Of a DNA stretch of 63,810 nt, positions 1 through 8,236 are shown in pieces (within the stretch, counting starts at the first letter, position 1; the number at the start of each line of letters is the position of its first letter). The notes under the pieces were generated by a model. The model made no database searches and was not told the origin of the DNA. It saw only the letters and a list, made by a program, of their open reading frames with translations. The stretch spans positions 1-63,810 of the forward strand of contig NZ_BCVI01000062.1 in NCBI RefSeq assembly GCF_001591665.1. The letters are read 5' to 3'. Made by a program: the position numbers and the translations under genes. The DNA comes from Neobacillus soli NBRC 102451 (GTDB taxonomy: Bacteria > Bacillota > Bacilli > Bacillales > Cytobacillaceae).

Positions 1-1340
1 GCAGTGTGTTTAGGATTCGTATACATCCAATGCTGGAAGAGGTCCCCTGACAATGGGCCAAATAGCATTGTAAATGCCCGTCTCAGCACTTCACGCTGTG
101 CGCTCTTAAATTCTTCTTCATCTGGATAAAATCGATCCAGCTTGTCCAATAAGAGCAATTCCATCCCATGAGAATACAGTTCAGCAACTTCCATTCGGCT
201 TTGGTAGTCTTCAATAGGACCGTGCTCGGAAAACTCGAGGTACGCATTCACCGCATGGCCCATTTCATGAATTAATGCGATAAGAGAGAAAAAGGATGGA
301 CTAAAGTTCGCAAAAACAAAGGTATCCCCTGAAACAGGTAAGGAGGTACAGAAACCACCTGGGCTTTTTCCTTTCCGATCTCCAAGATCTAATAACCCAT
401 GTTCTCTCATGTAATCGAAACGGTCTGCAAAATATGGGTCGGTCTTCCTTAACATCTCAGAAACGCCATCCATAAGAGAAGACACCTCGGAGTATGGTGG
501 GTTTTTCATAAATTTAGCGGTATTATCCCAAGGGCGATAAGTATCGACACCAAGCTTGGACTTAAAAACATTTGCGAGTCGATTCCAAGCTGGGATAATA
601 TGTTTCTCAACATTTTCATGAAAGTCATAACAATCTTGGATGCTATATTCACGATTTTTGGCCACAAACATATAATCACGATAATTTTCAAAGCCTGCAT
701 TTAAAGCAATTTGATGGCGTAGTTGAACGAGCTCGTCCATGATGGCATCCATATCGGGCTTAATTTGACGATAGGCTGACATCATTAAGTGATAAGCTTT
801 TTCTCTTACTGCTCTGTCTAGATGATCGAGTTGGGATTCGATAAACGGAAATGGCTTTTCCTCTCCCTCCCATTCAACTGTTAGCCCCCCCATAATTTCA
901 CTATACTTAGTACATAGCTCCTGTTCCTTTACCATTAATGGAATGTTTTCTTCTCTGAACAGTTTAACTTTGGACTCGCGAACGCGTCGCATTAAGCCGT
1001 AACGGTTTTCATCTAATTGATATAAATAAGGAGACTCACAGCATTTCTCATTCAGTTTTGCTTCATATTTCATTAAAAGTGGTTGGATGACTTGCTGATC
1101 GTGAAGATAAGTTGACTTGACGAGAGCATCCTCTGTGTTTCGGTAGAAGTCGACTTGGTGACCTGTCATCGTCTCCGTGATTTTACTCATTAAATCCTTT
1201 TCACTTTTTAACCACTCTTCTAGGTCTGAAATGGATTCAATCGGAACCTCAAGCAAACTTCGAATTTGAGCTTCGACCCCTTCTACATCTTGCAAATCAA
1301 TTAATATTTTATAGTAATTATGACTTATATCTTTTATCAT
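1..1340 (-). CDS. M3 family oligoendopeptidase (3' end outside window)
   Basis: This reads as a zinc metallopeptidase of the M3 (oligoendopeptidase F / thimet) family, a cytosolic enzyme that cleaves short peptides. The zinc-binding HEMGH motif is visible near residue 355, followed by an acidic stretch (EFSEHGPIEDYQSRMEVAE) that in this family supplies the third zinc ligand. The ATG at 1340 follows a good AAGGTGAG ribosome binding site. About 446 residues are visible; family members usually have 550-600, so the C-terminus lies beyond the left edge. It appears monocistronic, and no regulatory site was recognised upstream. Confidence 0.85.
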   Translation of the reverse strand, partial: MIKDISHNYYKILIDLQDVEGVEAQIRSLLEVPIESISDLEEWLKSEKDLMSKITETMTGHQVDFYRNTEDALVKSTYLHDQQVIQPLLMKYEAKLNEKCCESPYLYQLDENRYGLMRRVRESKVKLFREENIPLMVKEQELCTKYSEIMGGLTVEWEGEEKPFPFIESQLDHLDRAVREKAYHLMMSAYRQIKPDMDAIMDELVQLRHQIALNAGFENYRDYMFVAKNREYSIQDCYDFHENVEKHIIPAWNRLANVFKSKLGVDTYRPWDNTAKFMKNPPYSEVSSLMDGVSEMLRKTDPYFADRFDYMREHGLLDLGDRKGKSPGGFCTSLPVSGDTFVFANFSPSFFSLIALIHEMGHAVNAYLEFSEHGPIEDYQSRMEVAELYSHGMELLLLDKLDRFYPDEEEFKSAQREVLRRAFTMLFGPLSGDLFQHWMYTNPKHT

Positions 1341-2025
1341 GGATAACAACTCACCTTCTTCTTCAAACTATTTTAATTATCTGAATAATTATACTATAGT
1401 TTTCTAGATTATTAAATCTAGCTTTTTTAAAAGGATCAACAACGGATGCTTTAATGGTCCCATTTCAAGGTAAAAGCGAGGTAGGACGTTAAAGGCGGTA
1501 TTGAACCTACTTATTCACGACAATTGTTGCTTTATATTTATTATTTGCTAAAGACGGAACCTGTTACATTATTAAAAAATTAATAAAAATTCAAATCAGG
1601 CTGCTTCGGTGAGCAGCCTGATTTTGTTTATCATTTAACCATAGTTTACCTAATCTTACATGCTTCGAGATGTTGGGGGCAGACCCACGTTTCGTTAAAG
1701 TAAACCTGTATAAACAATATATATCATCATGGTCTGACGTATCTAATTTTTCACTTTGCGTTTTTTCCACAGCCAAATTCAAAAAACTTTATGACCTATT
1801 GTACCCATTACAAGTTTGGCTAATTGATTTTTCATGAACTAATGTTTATTAACAACGGAGGGGACAATTGTTAATTTTTGTTGTGGCATAAAAAAGAACA
1901 TCCTTAAATTGAAACCTTAATCGTACCAGGAGATGCTGCACGTTTGTATGCGTTGTTTGAAACGGGTCTTACTAAGAAAAAACCTCTCAAAGTTCCTTAT
2001 TTAAGGGATTTAATGAGAGGTTTTT
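1341..2025. other. Intergenic stretch with gene debris
   Basis: No convincing gene is seen here. Short open stretches lack ribosome binding sites. A plus-strand piece at about 1920-1980 reads like the tail of a protein (IVPGDAARLYALFETGL) but has no start, so it is probably a remnant. Two hairpins are listed separately. Confidence 0.4.
1594..1629 (+). terminator. Rho-independent terminator-like hairpin
   Basis: A perfect 12-bp stem (AATCAGGCTGCT / AGCAGCCTGATT) with a 6-nt loop is followed by a T-rich run. It has no intact gene directly upstream on the plus strand, so it probably belonged to a gene now lost. Confidence 0.6.
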
Positions 2026-2030
2026 TTATA
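1977..2030. terminator. Bidirectional terminator hairpin
   Basis: AAAAAACCTCTCA pairs with TGAGAGGTTTTTTT around a 26-nt loop containing a smaller stem (CCTTATTTAAGG). It lies at the 3' end of the minus-strand Rrf2 gene and overlaps its last codons. Confidence 0.6.
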
Positions 2031-2517
2031 TGTTGCTCTTCGAAAAATATTTACGAGTATCTACACGTATTTGTTTGGGTAAGACACGATCAAGCTCTTC
2101 ATTTAACCATGATAGTGTCTTACTACGTAAATCATCACGCATTTTTTCTTCTGCAGAGAGCATAACTAAATTGATGGTGCAAAAGGAAGGAGCTGAACAG
2201 CATCCTTCTCTATACAAATAACTATTATCTTTAATATTTTTACATTGAAAAATTGGCTTAGGACCTTCAACTGCTTCAACGACATCCCAAAAGGAAATAT
2301 TGTCTGGGGACTTAGATAACCTATAGCCTCCCTTAACGCCAGGGACAGAACTTACAATACCAGCCTTAGACAATTTACCGAAAACTTTTGAAAGAAATGT
2401 CTCAGAAAGTCCTTGGAATTCTGCTAAATCCTTTATCCCAACACTTTCTTTGGAAGGAACATCAATTAAATAAACCAGACAATGTAAAGCATATTCAACT
2501 CCAACACTATATTGCAT
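2026..2517 (-). CDS. Rrf2 family transcriptional regulator
   Basis: A winged-helix repressor of the Rrf2 family, which includes NsrR, IscR and CymR. The N-terminal HTH is visible (EYALHCLVYL, then GIKDLAEFQGLSETFLSKVF) with the family's GGYRLSK wing. Four cysteines (C92, C106, C107, C113) sit where Fe-S-binding Rrf2 proteins place their cluster ligands, so redox or NO sensing is plausible but inferred. I chose the ATG at 2517 (163 aa) because AGGTGAT lies about 6 nt upstream; a GTG at 2526 is the alternative. The gene is divergent from the AhpD-like gene at 2714, its likely target. Confidence 0.88.
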   Translation of the reverse strand: MQYSVGVEYALHCLVYLIDVPSKESVGIKDLAEFQGLSETFLSKVFGKLSKAGIVSSVPGVKGGYRLSKSPDNISFWDVVEAVEGPKPIFQCKNIKDNSYLYREGCCSAPSFCTINLVMLSAEEKMRDDLRSKTLSWLNEELDRVLPKQIRVDTRKYFSKSNI

Positions 2518-2713
2518 ATAAATCACCTACTATGATTAAGGATTATCAAATTGTATCTTAGGAGTATTTAGTGTTCTAGTCAAATAACAGAAACCCCTCT
2601 TTTTGGTGAATTCCCTCCATTTGACAAAAATAATTATAGCATATATTATAGATAATGTTAATCGTCGATTAAATCAGTCTCTAATTAAAAACGTGTTTAG
2701 GGAGGTTATTAAA

Positions 2714-3157
2714 TTGGAACAACGAATTGATTATTACAATGTAGCACCAGAAGCACTTAAAATCATGATGGAAATGGAGAAGTATACGAAAACTACAGGT
2801 ATAGACCGTAAACTTCGTGAACTTATAAAAATTCGGGCCTCTCAAATAAATGGTTGTGCGTATTGCTTGAATATGCACACATCAGATGCTAGAAAAATGG
2901 GAGAAACGGAACAACGTTTATATTGTATTAGTGCTTGGAAAGAGTGTACATTTTATACAGATGCAGAAAAAATAGCTCTTGAGTTGACAGAGTACGTGAC
3001 TTTAATCCCGTCAAAACGTGTGCCAGATGAGCTTTATCACCGAGTACGTGAATATTATGACGAAAGACAATATGTTGACCTTGTTCTAATAATCAATCAA
3101 ATCAACAGTTGGAATAGAATTTCTATTGCAATGGGGAATACAGCAACAGCAAAATAA
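2714..3157 (+). CDS. Carboxymuconolactone decarboxylase / AhpD-like protein
   Basis: A 147-residue all-helical protein of the CMD/AhpD superfamily. The redox motif C48-AY-C51-LNM-H55 matches the CxxC-x3-H signature of AhpD-like alkylhydroperoxidases; such proteins reduce peroxides or act as disulfide reductants. The frame is open further upstream, but TTG at 2714 sits 8 nt after GGAGG and gives the normal family length. It is divergently paired with an Rrf2 regulator that has putative Fe-S cysteines, which suggests induction by oxidative or nitrosative stress; that link is inference. A strong terminator follows. Confidence 0.87.
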   Translation: MEQRIDYYNVAPEALKIMMEMEKYTKTTGIDRKLRELIKIRASQINGCAYCLNMHTSDARKMGETEQRLYCISAWKECTFYTDAEKIALELTEYVTLIPSKRVPDELYHRVREYYDERQYVDLVLIINQINSWNRISIAMGNTATAK

Positions 3158-3202
3158 TTATTCTAGTGCAAACTTCTAATAGTTTCTCTCAGATGATAGA
3201 AA

Positions 3203-3236
3203 AAAGCATCCAAATGAACCTGTTTGGATGCTTTAC
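3203..3236 (+). terminator. Terminator after AhpD-like gene
   Basis: Perfect 12-bp stem AAAGCATCCAAA / TTTGGATGCTTT with an 8-nt loop. It can serve both the AhpD-like gene and the converging L,D-transpeptidase gene. Confidence 0.75.
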
Positions 3237-3316
3237 CAAATAAAACGAATCATTCTTTGAAAAGAAAGAGCCAGCTGCTCCTAAAAAGTAATACCTTTGG
3301 AACAGCCTCACTTGTC

Positions 3317-4759
3317 TTAGTAAACAACAACCGGGTCATAGGTGCTAAGATTATCATAAACAGCTTTCATAATGCTAGGCGGTGTGTTGACACAGCCATG
3401 CGATCCTGCCCCAAGATAGGCATTACTTCCCCAATTGCTTCGCCAACTGGCATCGTGGAACCCCTGTCCGTCATTCGTAAAAGGGGCCCAATAATTAACA
3501 GGAACCTGATAAGTGATTTTTCCGTTTTCTCTGCCCGTTAGTACGGAGGGTGATTGCTTATAGAGGATATACCACACACCAGGTGATGTATCATGACGGT
3601 TATCATGTGTGCCTGTAACAACATTCGTTGTGACGACTAATTTTCCATTTTTATAAATCCAAATTCGCTGCGCTGCAATGGAGACTTCAGCATACGTATC
3701 GCCAATACCGTTGTTTGCGAATGTGTCATATCCGTAGCCTTCACCCTTCCAGCCATTTCCGTAAATATTAGAGGCGGAAACTGATTTCTCCCCATTTTCA
3801 AAAGCTTCCATAATACGTGGCATTTCTTTTTCAACATCGATTGCCCAGCCATAGCCTTTACCTTTAACCGATATCACCGAACCTGAATGGGTCTTGAATT
3901 TGAAATTCTTATTTAATGTGGATTGGGCATTGGTAATTTCAGCGATCTTATTCTTAATATCACCCGAACCATCCATCTTAATCTGTAAATCTTTTGAAAT
4001 GGATGCATTTTTAATTAATTCGCCCGCCTTTAACGTAAAAACTTTATCCTGCACCTTGTAATCAACGGTCTGGGCAAGGAATTCTTCGAACTTTTTCTGT
4101 TGATTTTTTACAAACTCGCTGTCTTCTTTAATCGGCTGTATGTAAACTGGATTAAGCCGGATTTCACTAATATATTTATGCTTTTCGAAATCCTTCAAAA
4201 GACTGGCGACATCATACTGCTCTCCGCTAATACTGCTTGCGACAATAATTTTGCCTTGTTCCAAACGAACCACCGCATCTTGCGGCGCTTTTAAACCCTT
4301 ATTCATGGCCAGCAGCTTTTCTTCCACCTGTTTTTTCAACATCTGGTTTCGATACTGATCCTGATTGCTGGGCATTAATGAATAATCGTTCGCTTTTGAA
4401 GAAGGGAAAAAAGTCCTCTGGCCCTTTAATAATTTTTTGACATCGGGCAGATCCTTATTCGTAAATACCATCTTTGTATCTTTTCCATCTAAAATTTGTT
4501 GATCTCCAACATAGATTACATTTAATAATACGGTTGTTTTTAATTTTTTTAGTGCCTGATCAGCGGTCAATCCACCGACTTTGATGCCATTAATCTTGAT
4601 TTGTGAATTAAAATGGTTTGCCTGATAGTAGCTGCCTGCTGCAATGAAGAGCACGATAATAATACTGATACTTGCTGTAATAAACCTCCAGTTTGCATAC
4701 CACTTAGCTGAATCTACGCGTTGTTTCTCAATTTCTTGATTATTTACCGTGCTTTCCAT
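3317..4759 (-). CDS. Membrane-anchored L,D-transpeptidase (YkuD domain)
   Basis: A 480-residue cell-wall enzyme. It has a short cytosolic N-terminus, one membrane segment at about residues 26-45, a peptidoglycan-binding/VanW-like linker region with repeated charged segments, and a C-terminal YkuD catalytic domain. The catalytic signature is present as a distant His (GFHDASW) followed by SHGCVN with the nucleophilic Cys. L,D-transpeptidases make 3-3 peptidoglycan crosslinks or attach proteins. I chose the ATG at 4759 because GGGGGATT precedes it with normal spacing; a start at 4774 would place that ribosome site inside the gene. It is monocistronic. Confidence 0.88.
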   Translation of the reverse strand: MESTVNNQEIEKQRVDSAKWYANWRFITASISIIIVLFIAAGSYYQANHFNSQIKINGIKVGGLTADQALKKLKTTVLLNVIYVGDQQILDGKDTKMVFTNKDLPDVKKLLKGQRTFFPSSKANDYSLMPSNQDQYRNQMLKKQVEEKLLAMNKGLKAPQDAVVRLEQGKIIVASSISGEQYDVASLLKDFEKHKYISEIRLNPVYIQPIKEDSEFVKNQQKKFEEFLAQTVDYKVQDKVFTLKAGELIKNASISKDLQIKMDGSGDIKNKIAEITNAQSTLNKNFKFKTHSGSVISVKGKGYGWAIDVEKEMPRIMEAFENGEKSVSASNIYGNGWKGEGYGYDTFANNGIGDTYAEVSIAAQRIWIYKNGKLVVTTNVVTGTHDNRHDTSPGVWYILYKQSPSVLTGRENGKITYQVPVNYWAPFTNDGQGFHDASWRSNWGSNAYLGAGSHGCVNTPPSIMKAVYDNLSTYDPVVVY

Positions 4760-5199
4760 AAAGAATCCCCCCATACCTGACCTCAGCTGTTACAATCTTA
4801 TGGCCATAAATAATTGATATTACATTATTGTTTACCACTTTTTAGAAAATAAGTAATTTATACTACTATTCTACAAAATGTCATATTCGAACATTGTCGG
4901 TTTTTGTGTATGTTTAAATTTTTAATAAGACCTGTTGCTGAATTCCATTGATTTTCGATAAGATCAGTCTTCCGCAAACTGCTACTTTGTGGAATAAGGG
5001 TAAAACCGAGGAATGCAAATATTCGGTATAATGTTAAGGGGTAAAGCTTTATAAAACGAGTGTGACCTCAAAAACAACCCATGTGTTGCCACATACACAC
5101 TGCACACTTGTAGTGTGTATATGTATGCAATATAAGGCCGTTTAAAGATAAGGTTTTGTCATTGATGTGATTTTATGGAAGGAGTAAAACCACAAGGCG
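4760..5199. other. Intergenic region with palindromic repeat
   Basis: No gene is seen. It holds the promoter region of the L,D-transpeptidase and a palindromic element at 5079-5130 related to one at 39440-39490. Confidence 0.4.
5079..5130. repeat. Intergenic palindromic element, copy A
   Basis: An imperfect inverted repeat centred on CACACTTGTAGTGTG. It aligns with 39440-39490 through CCATGT..TGCCA.ATACAC..TGCACA and TGT.GTGTATATG, so it is a dispersed element present at least twice in the window. Confidence 0.5.
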
Positions 5200-5391
5200 G
5201 TGGAAGGTTTGAGTGTAAATCGTGAAGACTTGAAGCGAATGATTGATCAAGTTCCTGAACAAGATGCTCTTGAGGTGCATGAATTTATTAGGTGCTATGA
5301 AATTATAGTGAATTCAGGTGTAAATGATGAATTTGATATAAAAATCCAATGCTTTGTTCATCGTAACCATATTCTATGCAGAAATGGATGA
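5200..5391 (+). pseudogene. Small truncated helical protein remnant
   Basis: A 63-codon frame whose first half (REDLKRMIDQVPEQDALEVHEFI) resembles short Bacillus proteins beginning with a 'DLKRLIDQVPE' helix, but whose second half does not look like a continuation. The start is unclear: GTG 5200 or TTG 5209, neither with ideal spacing. The following 200 bases also contain broken coding remains, so I treat it as a probable fragment. Function unknown. Confidence 0.35.
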
Positions 5392-5492
5392 AAGAGAAAA
5401 TAATGGTGAAGGTAGACTAATGGGGCATAAAAATTAACCTTTGAATATTTTGATTTAAGAATGTATGAAGAAACACATTTTAGCAATTGTAA

Positions 5493-5606
5493 ATAAAGGC
5501 GCCAAGAAAGGAATTACTCTGGTTTGAAAAATCAGGTCATACGCCGCAATTAGGGGAAAGTTCCAATTATGTCAAAAAATTATCTAATATAGTAAAAGGG
5601 CGATAA
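5493..5606 (+). pseudogene. C-terminal remnant of an alpha/beta hydrolase
   Basis: The frame ending with TAA at 5604 reads ELLWFEKSGHTPQLGE and closely resembles the C-terminal segment of alpha/beta hydrolases, where the catalytic His lies in a WFEKSGH context. A stop at 5490 interrupts the frame upstream and there is no start codon or ribosome site, so only a decayed tail survives. Confidence 0.6.
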
Positions 5607-5637
5607 AGTGGGTCAAAAATTAATTGTACAGACAAAA

Positions 5638-5662
5638 AAGCAGATTGACTCTGCTTCTTTCA
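5638..5662 (+). terminator. Terminator-like hairpin
   Basis: AAGCAGA / TCTGCTT stem with a 5-nt loop followed by a T-rich run, just after the hydrolase remnant. It was probably that gene's terminator. Confidence 0.5.
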
Positions 5663-5816
5663 CTTTTTTGTTATCTCCGGTTTAATTCAGATATTTTTAA
5701 AATCGATTTGTCCGTGGGCATTTAACTGTACGTCCCTAATGAATGGATTGAATGTGGACTAAATGTTTAGGTTAATGTCAGCCAAATACCAGCAGCACGT
5801 CCCCGCGTTCATCTTT

Positions 5817-6005
5817 TTATCCATTCTCAATCGTTTTTAAATCAACAGCATTGAACATTTCTAATTGGTGTCGCAGCTCCGATATATAGCACATCATGGC
5901 CAATCTCACCACTGATGGGTAGTACCGATTATTAAGCTCCTGTTCACATTCCTCTAAATCCATTTTTTTCACCGCGATAATTTTATTTAATTCTTCAGCG
6001 CTCAT
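5817..6005 (-). CDS. Small helical protein of unknown function
   Basis: A 62-residue, charged, helix-rich protein preceded by a strong GGGGGA ribosome site at proper spacing, which supports real translation. Its size and two-helix look recall Spo0E-type aspartyl-phosphate phosphatases, but the diagnostic SxELD motif is absent, so I do not assign that function. It contains two cysteines (ECEQ, MMCY). It stands alone between gene debris and the M20 peptidase. Confidence 0.55.
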   Translation of the reverse strand: MSAEELNKIIAVKKMDLEECEQELNNRYYPSVVRLAMMCYISELRHQLEMFNAVDLKTIENG

Positions 6006-6267
6006 TGATATTCCCCCTACTATCTCGTTTTCTTACTCTCCCAATCCATTAATATAGCTACAGGATGGACATATATTTCATAGTTTATACAAAAGCTTCA
6101 TCTCTGAGAATATTTCTTATAGATCATGCAAAACCTGGATAAGCACTGATGAATACCATTTTTACTATGTGCTAATATAGTCTCTTCCCATTTTTAGCGT
6201 CGATTGTAGGTTTTCTCCAATTTTTCGTATAAAATAGAATAGAAAATAAAAAAGAAAAGGTGATAAA

Positions 6268-7635
6268 ATGAGCCAATTATCCGAGTTTTTATCCCATCAT
6301 CATCATGAGAATGTTGAGGAATTAAAAGAATTACTCCGGATTCCCAGTATTAGTTCCTTATCGGAGCATAAAGAGGACATTCAAAAAGCGGCTTCATGGA
6401 TTTCCAATAAATTAAAAAACATTGGAATGGAACATGTGGAAATCATTCAGACAAAAGGTCACCCGATTATTTATGCCGATTGGATTCATCATGAAAATGC
6501 TCCCACTGTGTTAGTATACGGTCATTATGACGTACAGCCCGTTGACCCTGTCCATTTATGGGAAACGCCTCCTTTTGAACCGGCTATCCGGGATGAAAAG
6601 ATTTTTGCGAGAGGGGCAACGGACGACAAAGGACAGATGTTCTTACATGTTAAAGCAGTGGAAACACTATTGGAATCAGAAGGTAAATTACCGGTGAATA
6701 TAAAATTTTGCATCGAAGGTGAAGAGGAAATCGGAAGTCCCAATCTTCCGAACTTTTTATCCAAAAATAAAGAAAAATTATCCTGTGATGTGGTCGTTAT
6801 TTCCGATTCAGATATGTGGGACAAAGGAGTCCCGGCCATCACCTATTCTTTAAGAGGTTTGTGTGCGCTGGAGGTTTCCCTTAACACGGCCAATTCTGAT
6901 TTGCATTCGGGCATGTTTGGCGGGGGCGTTCAGAACGCTAACCACTTATTAGTACAGTTGCTTTCAAACCTTCATGATGCGAACGGGAAAGTAAATGTGG
7001 AGCATTTTTATGATGATGTTGAGGAACTGACAGAGTTTGAAAAGGAACAAATTAAAGCTTTGGGTTTCGATGAAGAAAAACTGAAAAAATCGTTAGAGTT
7101 AACAGATTTAACGGGAGGGGAAAACAATTATCCTTACCCGGTGAGAATCAGTTCCCGGCCAACATTAGAAATAAACGGCCTATGGGGCGGATTTCAGGGG
7201 GAAGGTACAAAAACCGTCATCCCGAATGAGGCACATGCCAAAATCACCTGCCGCCTAGTCCACAATCAAAATCCTGAAAAGATACAGGAATTGATCAAAA
7301 AACACCTGGAAGAACATGCACCAAAAGGATGCACGGTAAAAGTGTCTCTTGGCGATACGGGGAATCCGTTTTTAACCCCAATTGACAGTCCGATGATTCA
7401 AAAGGCTGCTGAGGCTTATCAAAACGTGTACGGGAAATCACCTGTTTACAAAAGAGAAGGCGGCTCCATTCCGATTGTATCGGATTTCAGCCATTCATTA
7501 AATGCTCCCGTTGTCTTAATGGGATTCGGTTTGCCAGATGAAAATCTTCATGCACCAAATGAACATTTTCACTTAGAAAACTTTGATAAAGGCATCTTAA
7601 CGATTTGCTCCTTTTTAGAGTTGATTGAGAAATAA
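6268..7635 (+). CDS. M20 family dipeptidase
   Basis: A 455-residue cytosolic dizinc peptidase of the M20 family (carnosinase/CNDP-like branch). Metal-site motifs are in order: YGHYDVQP with the first His-x-Asp, RGATDDKGQ with the bridging Asp, EGEEEIGSPN with the Glu pair, DSDMW, and the late His in HAPNEHFHLENF. A lid/dimerisation domain lies at about 185-300. Length is typical. AAAGGTGAT precedes the ATG. It should hydrolyse dipeptides or N-acyl amino acids; the substrate cannot be read. It is monocistronic and followed by a strong terminator. Confidence 0.9.
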   Translation: MSQLSEFLSHHHHENVEELKELLRIPSISSLSEHKEDIQKAASWISNKLKNIGMEHVEIIQTKGHPIIYADWIHHENAPTVLVYGHYDVQPVDPVHLWETPPFEPAIRDEKIFARGATDDKGQMFLHVKAVETLLESEGKLPVNIKFCIEGEEEIGSPNLPNFLSKNKEKLSCDVVVISDSDMWDKGVPAITYSLRGLCALEVSLNTANSDLHSGMFGGGVQNANHLLVQLLSNLHDANGKVNVEHFYDDVEELTEFEKEQIKALGFDEEKLKKSLELTDLTGGENNYPYPVRISSRPTLEINGLWGGFQGEGTKTVIPNEAHAKITCRLVHNQNPEKIQELIKKHLEEHAPKGCTVKVSLGDTGNPFLTPIDSPMIQKAAEAYQNVYGKSPVYKREGGSIPIVSDFSHSLNAPVVLMGFGLPDENLHAPNEHFHLENFDKGILTICSFLELIEK

Positions 7636-7644
7636 TTGAGAAAT

Positions 7645-7702
7645 AAAATCAGACGGTATCGAAGAATCCTACAAGGTTCTCGTTACCGTCTGATTTTTTT
7701 AC
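7645..7702 (+). terminator. Terminator after M20 dipeptidase
   Basis: Near-perfect 14-bp stem: AAAATCAGACGGTA pairs with TACCGTCTGATTTT, then a T run. Confidence 0.75.
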
Positions 7703-8236
7703 TTTAAGTTATCTAAAATTATGTAATCAGAAATAAAGGCCCTTTCCGCGGAATAGGGCATTTTAAGTTTAACAGTCGACAAAATACTGCAAAAATCGGG
7801 TGGCGCCACCGAATAACAAGGAAGTATTATCTTTTACTGGGGAATTCATACTATCTTTAGTTCTATTAATTTTAGAAAATTTAATCCCTATAAAATTTAA
7901 AATTTTTCTTAAAGTATGTTTATTTTTTTGTGTTACGATTAAATTGGAAAAATTTATTAAGGTGGGATTTTACTTAATCATCCCCTGTTAAGCGAACGAT
8001 AGCGCACTTTTATTAATAGTGCTGAATACTGAACTGGGTTGTCGATAAGTATTGAATAGTTGTTAAATGGAGGGAGTGATATCAATGGTTATTGAAAATA
8101 ATTGACAAAAATATTATATGGAAGACTAATCTTACGAGATTTAATTTTTGGTAGTAAAAGTAGCTTGATTATACTTCTTTGGTAGATCTAGATTGGCGCT
8201 TCGTGCAAGGTAAGGAGAAAGGGGGGGAACAAATAT
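7703..8236. other. Intergenic region with dyads and a mini-ORF
   Basis: No full gene is seen. It holds an imperfect dyad around TTCCGCGGAA (about 7739-7760), a perfect 16-bp palindrome TCGGTGGCGCCACCGA at 7797-7812, and a 6-codon ORF (8085-8105, MVIENN) with a very good ribosome site (GGAGGGAGTGAT). The mini-ORF may be a leader peptide or the truncated start of a lost gene. An open stretch at 7800-7991 lacks a ribosome site and is not called. Confidence 0.4.

Noticed and set aside
1591..1782. 63-codon minus-strand ORF
   Set aside because: It runs through a terminator hairpin and has no ribosome site or family resemblance.
3224..3541. 105-codon plus-strand ORF
   Set aside because: Antisense to the catalytic domain of the L,D-transpeptidase; shadow frame.
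5817..6005. Spo0E-type phosphatase assignment
   Set aside because: Size fits but the SxELD signature is missing, so it is called a protein of unknown function.
7797..7812. T-box-like GGTGGCGCCACC
   Set aside because: It only loosely resembles the T-box specifier-side consensus, has no antiterminator structure, and the downstream gene is not an amino-acid gene.
7800..7991. 63-codon ORF of hydrophobic residues
   Set aside because: GTG start without ribosome site, very AT-rich, no recognisable family.
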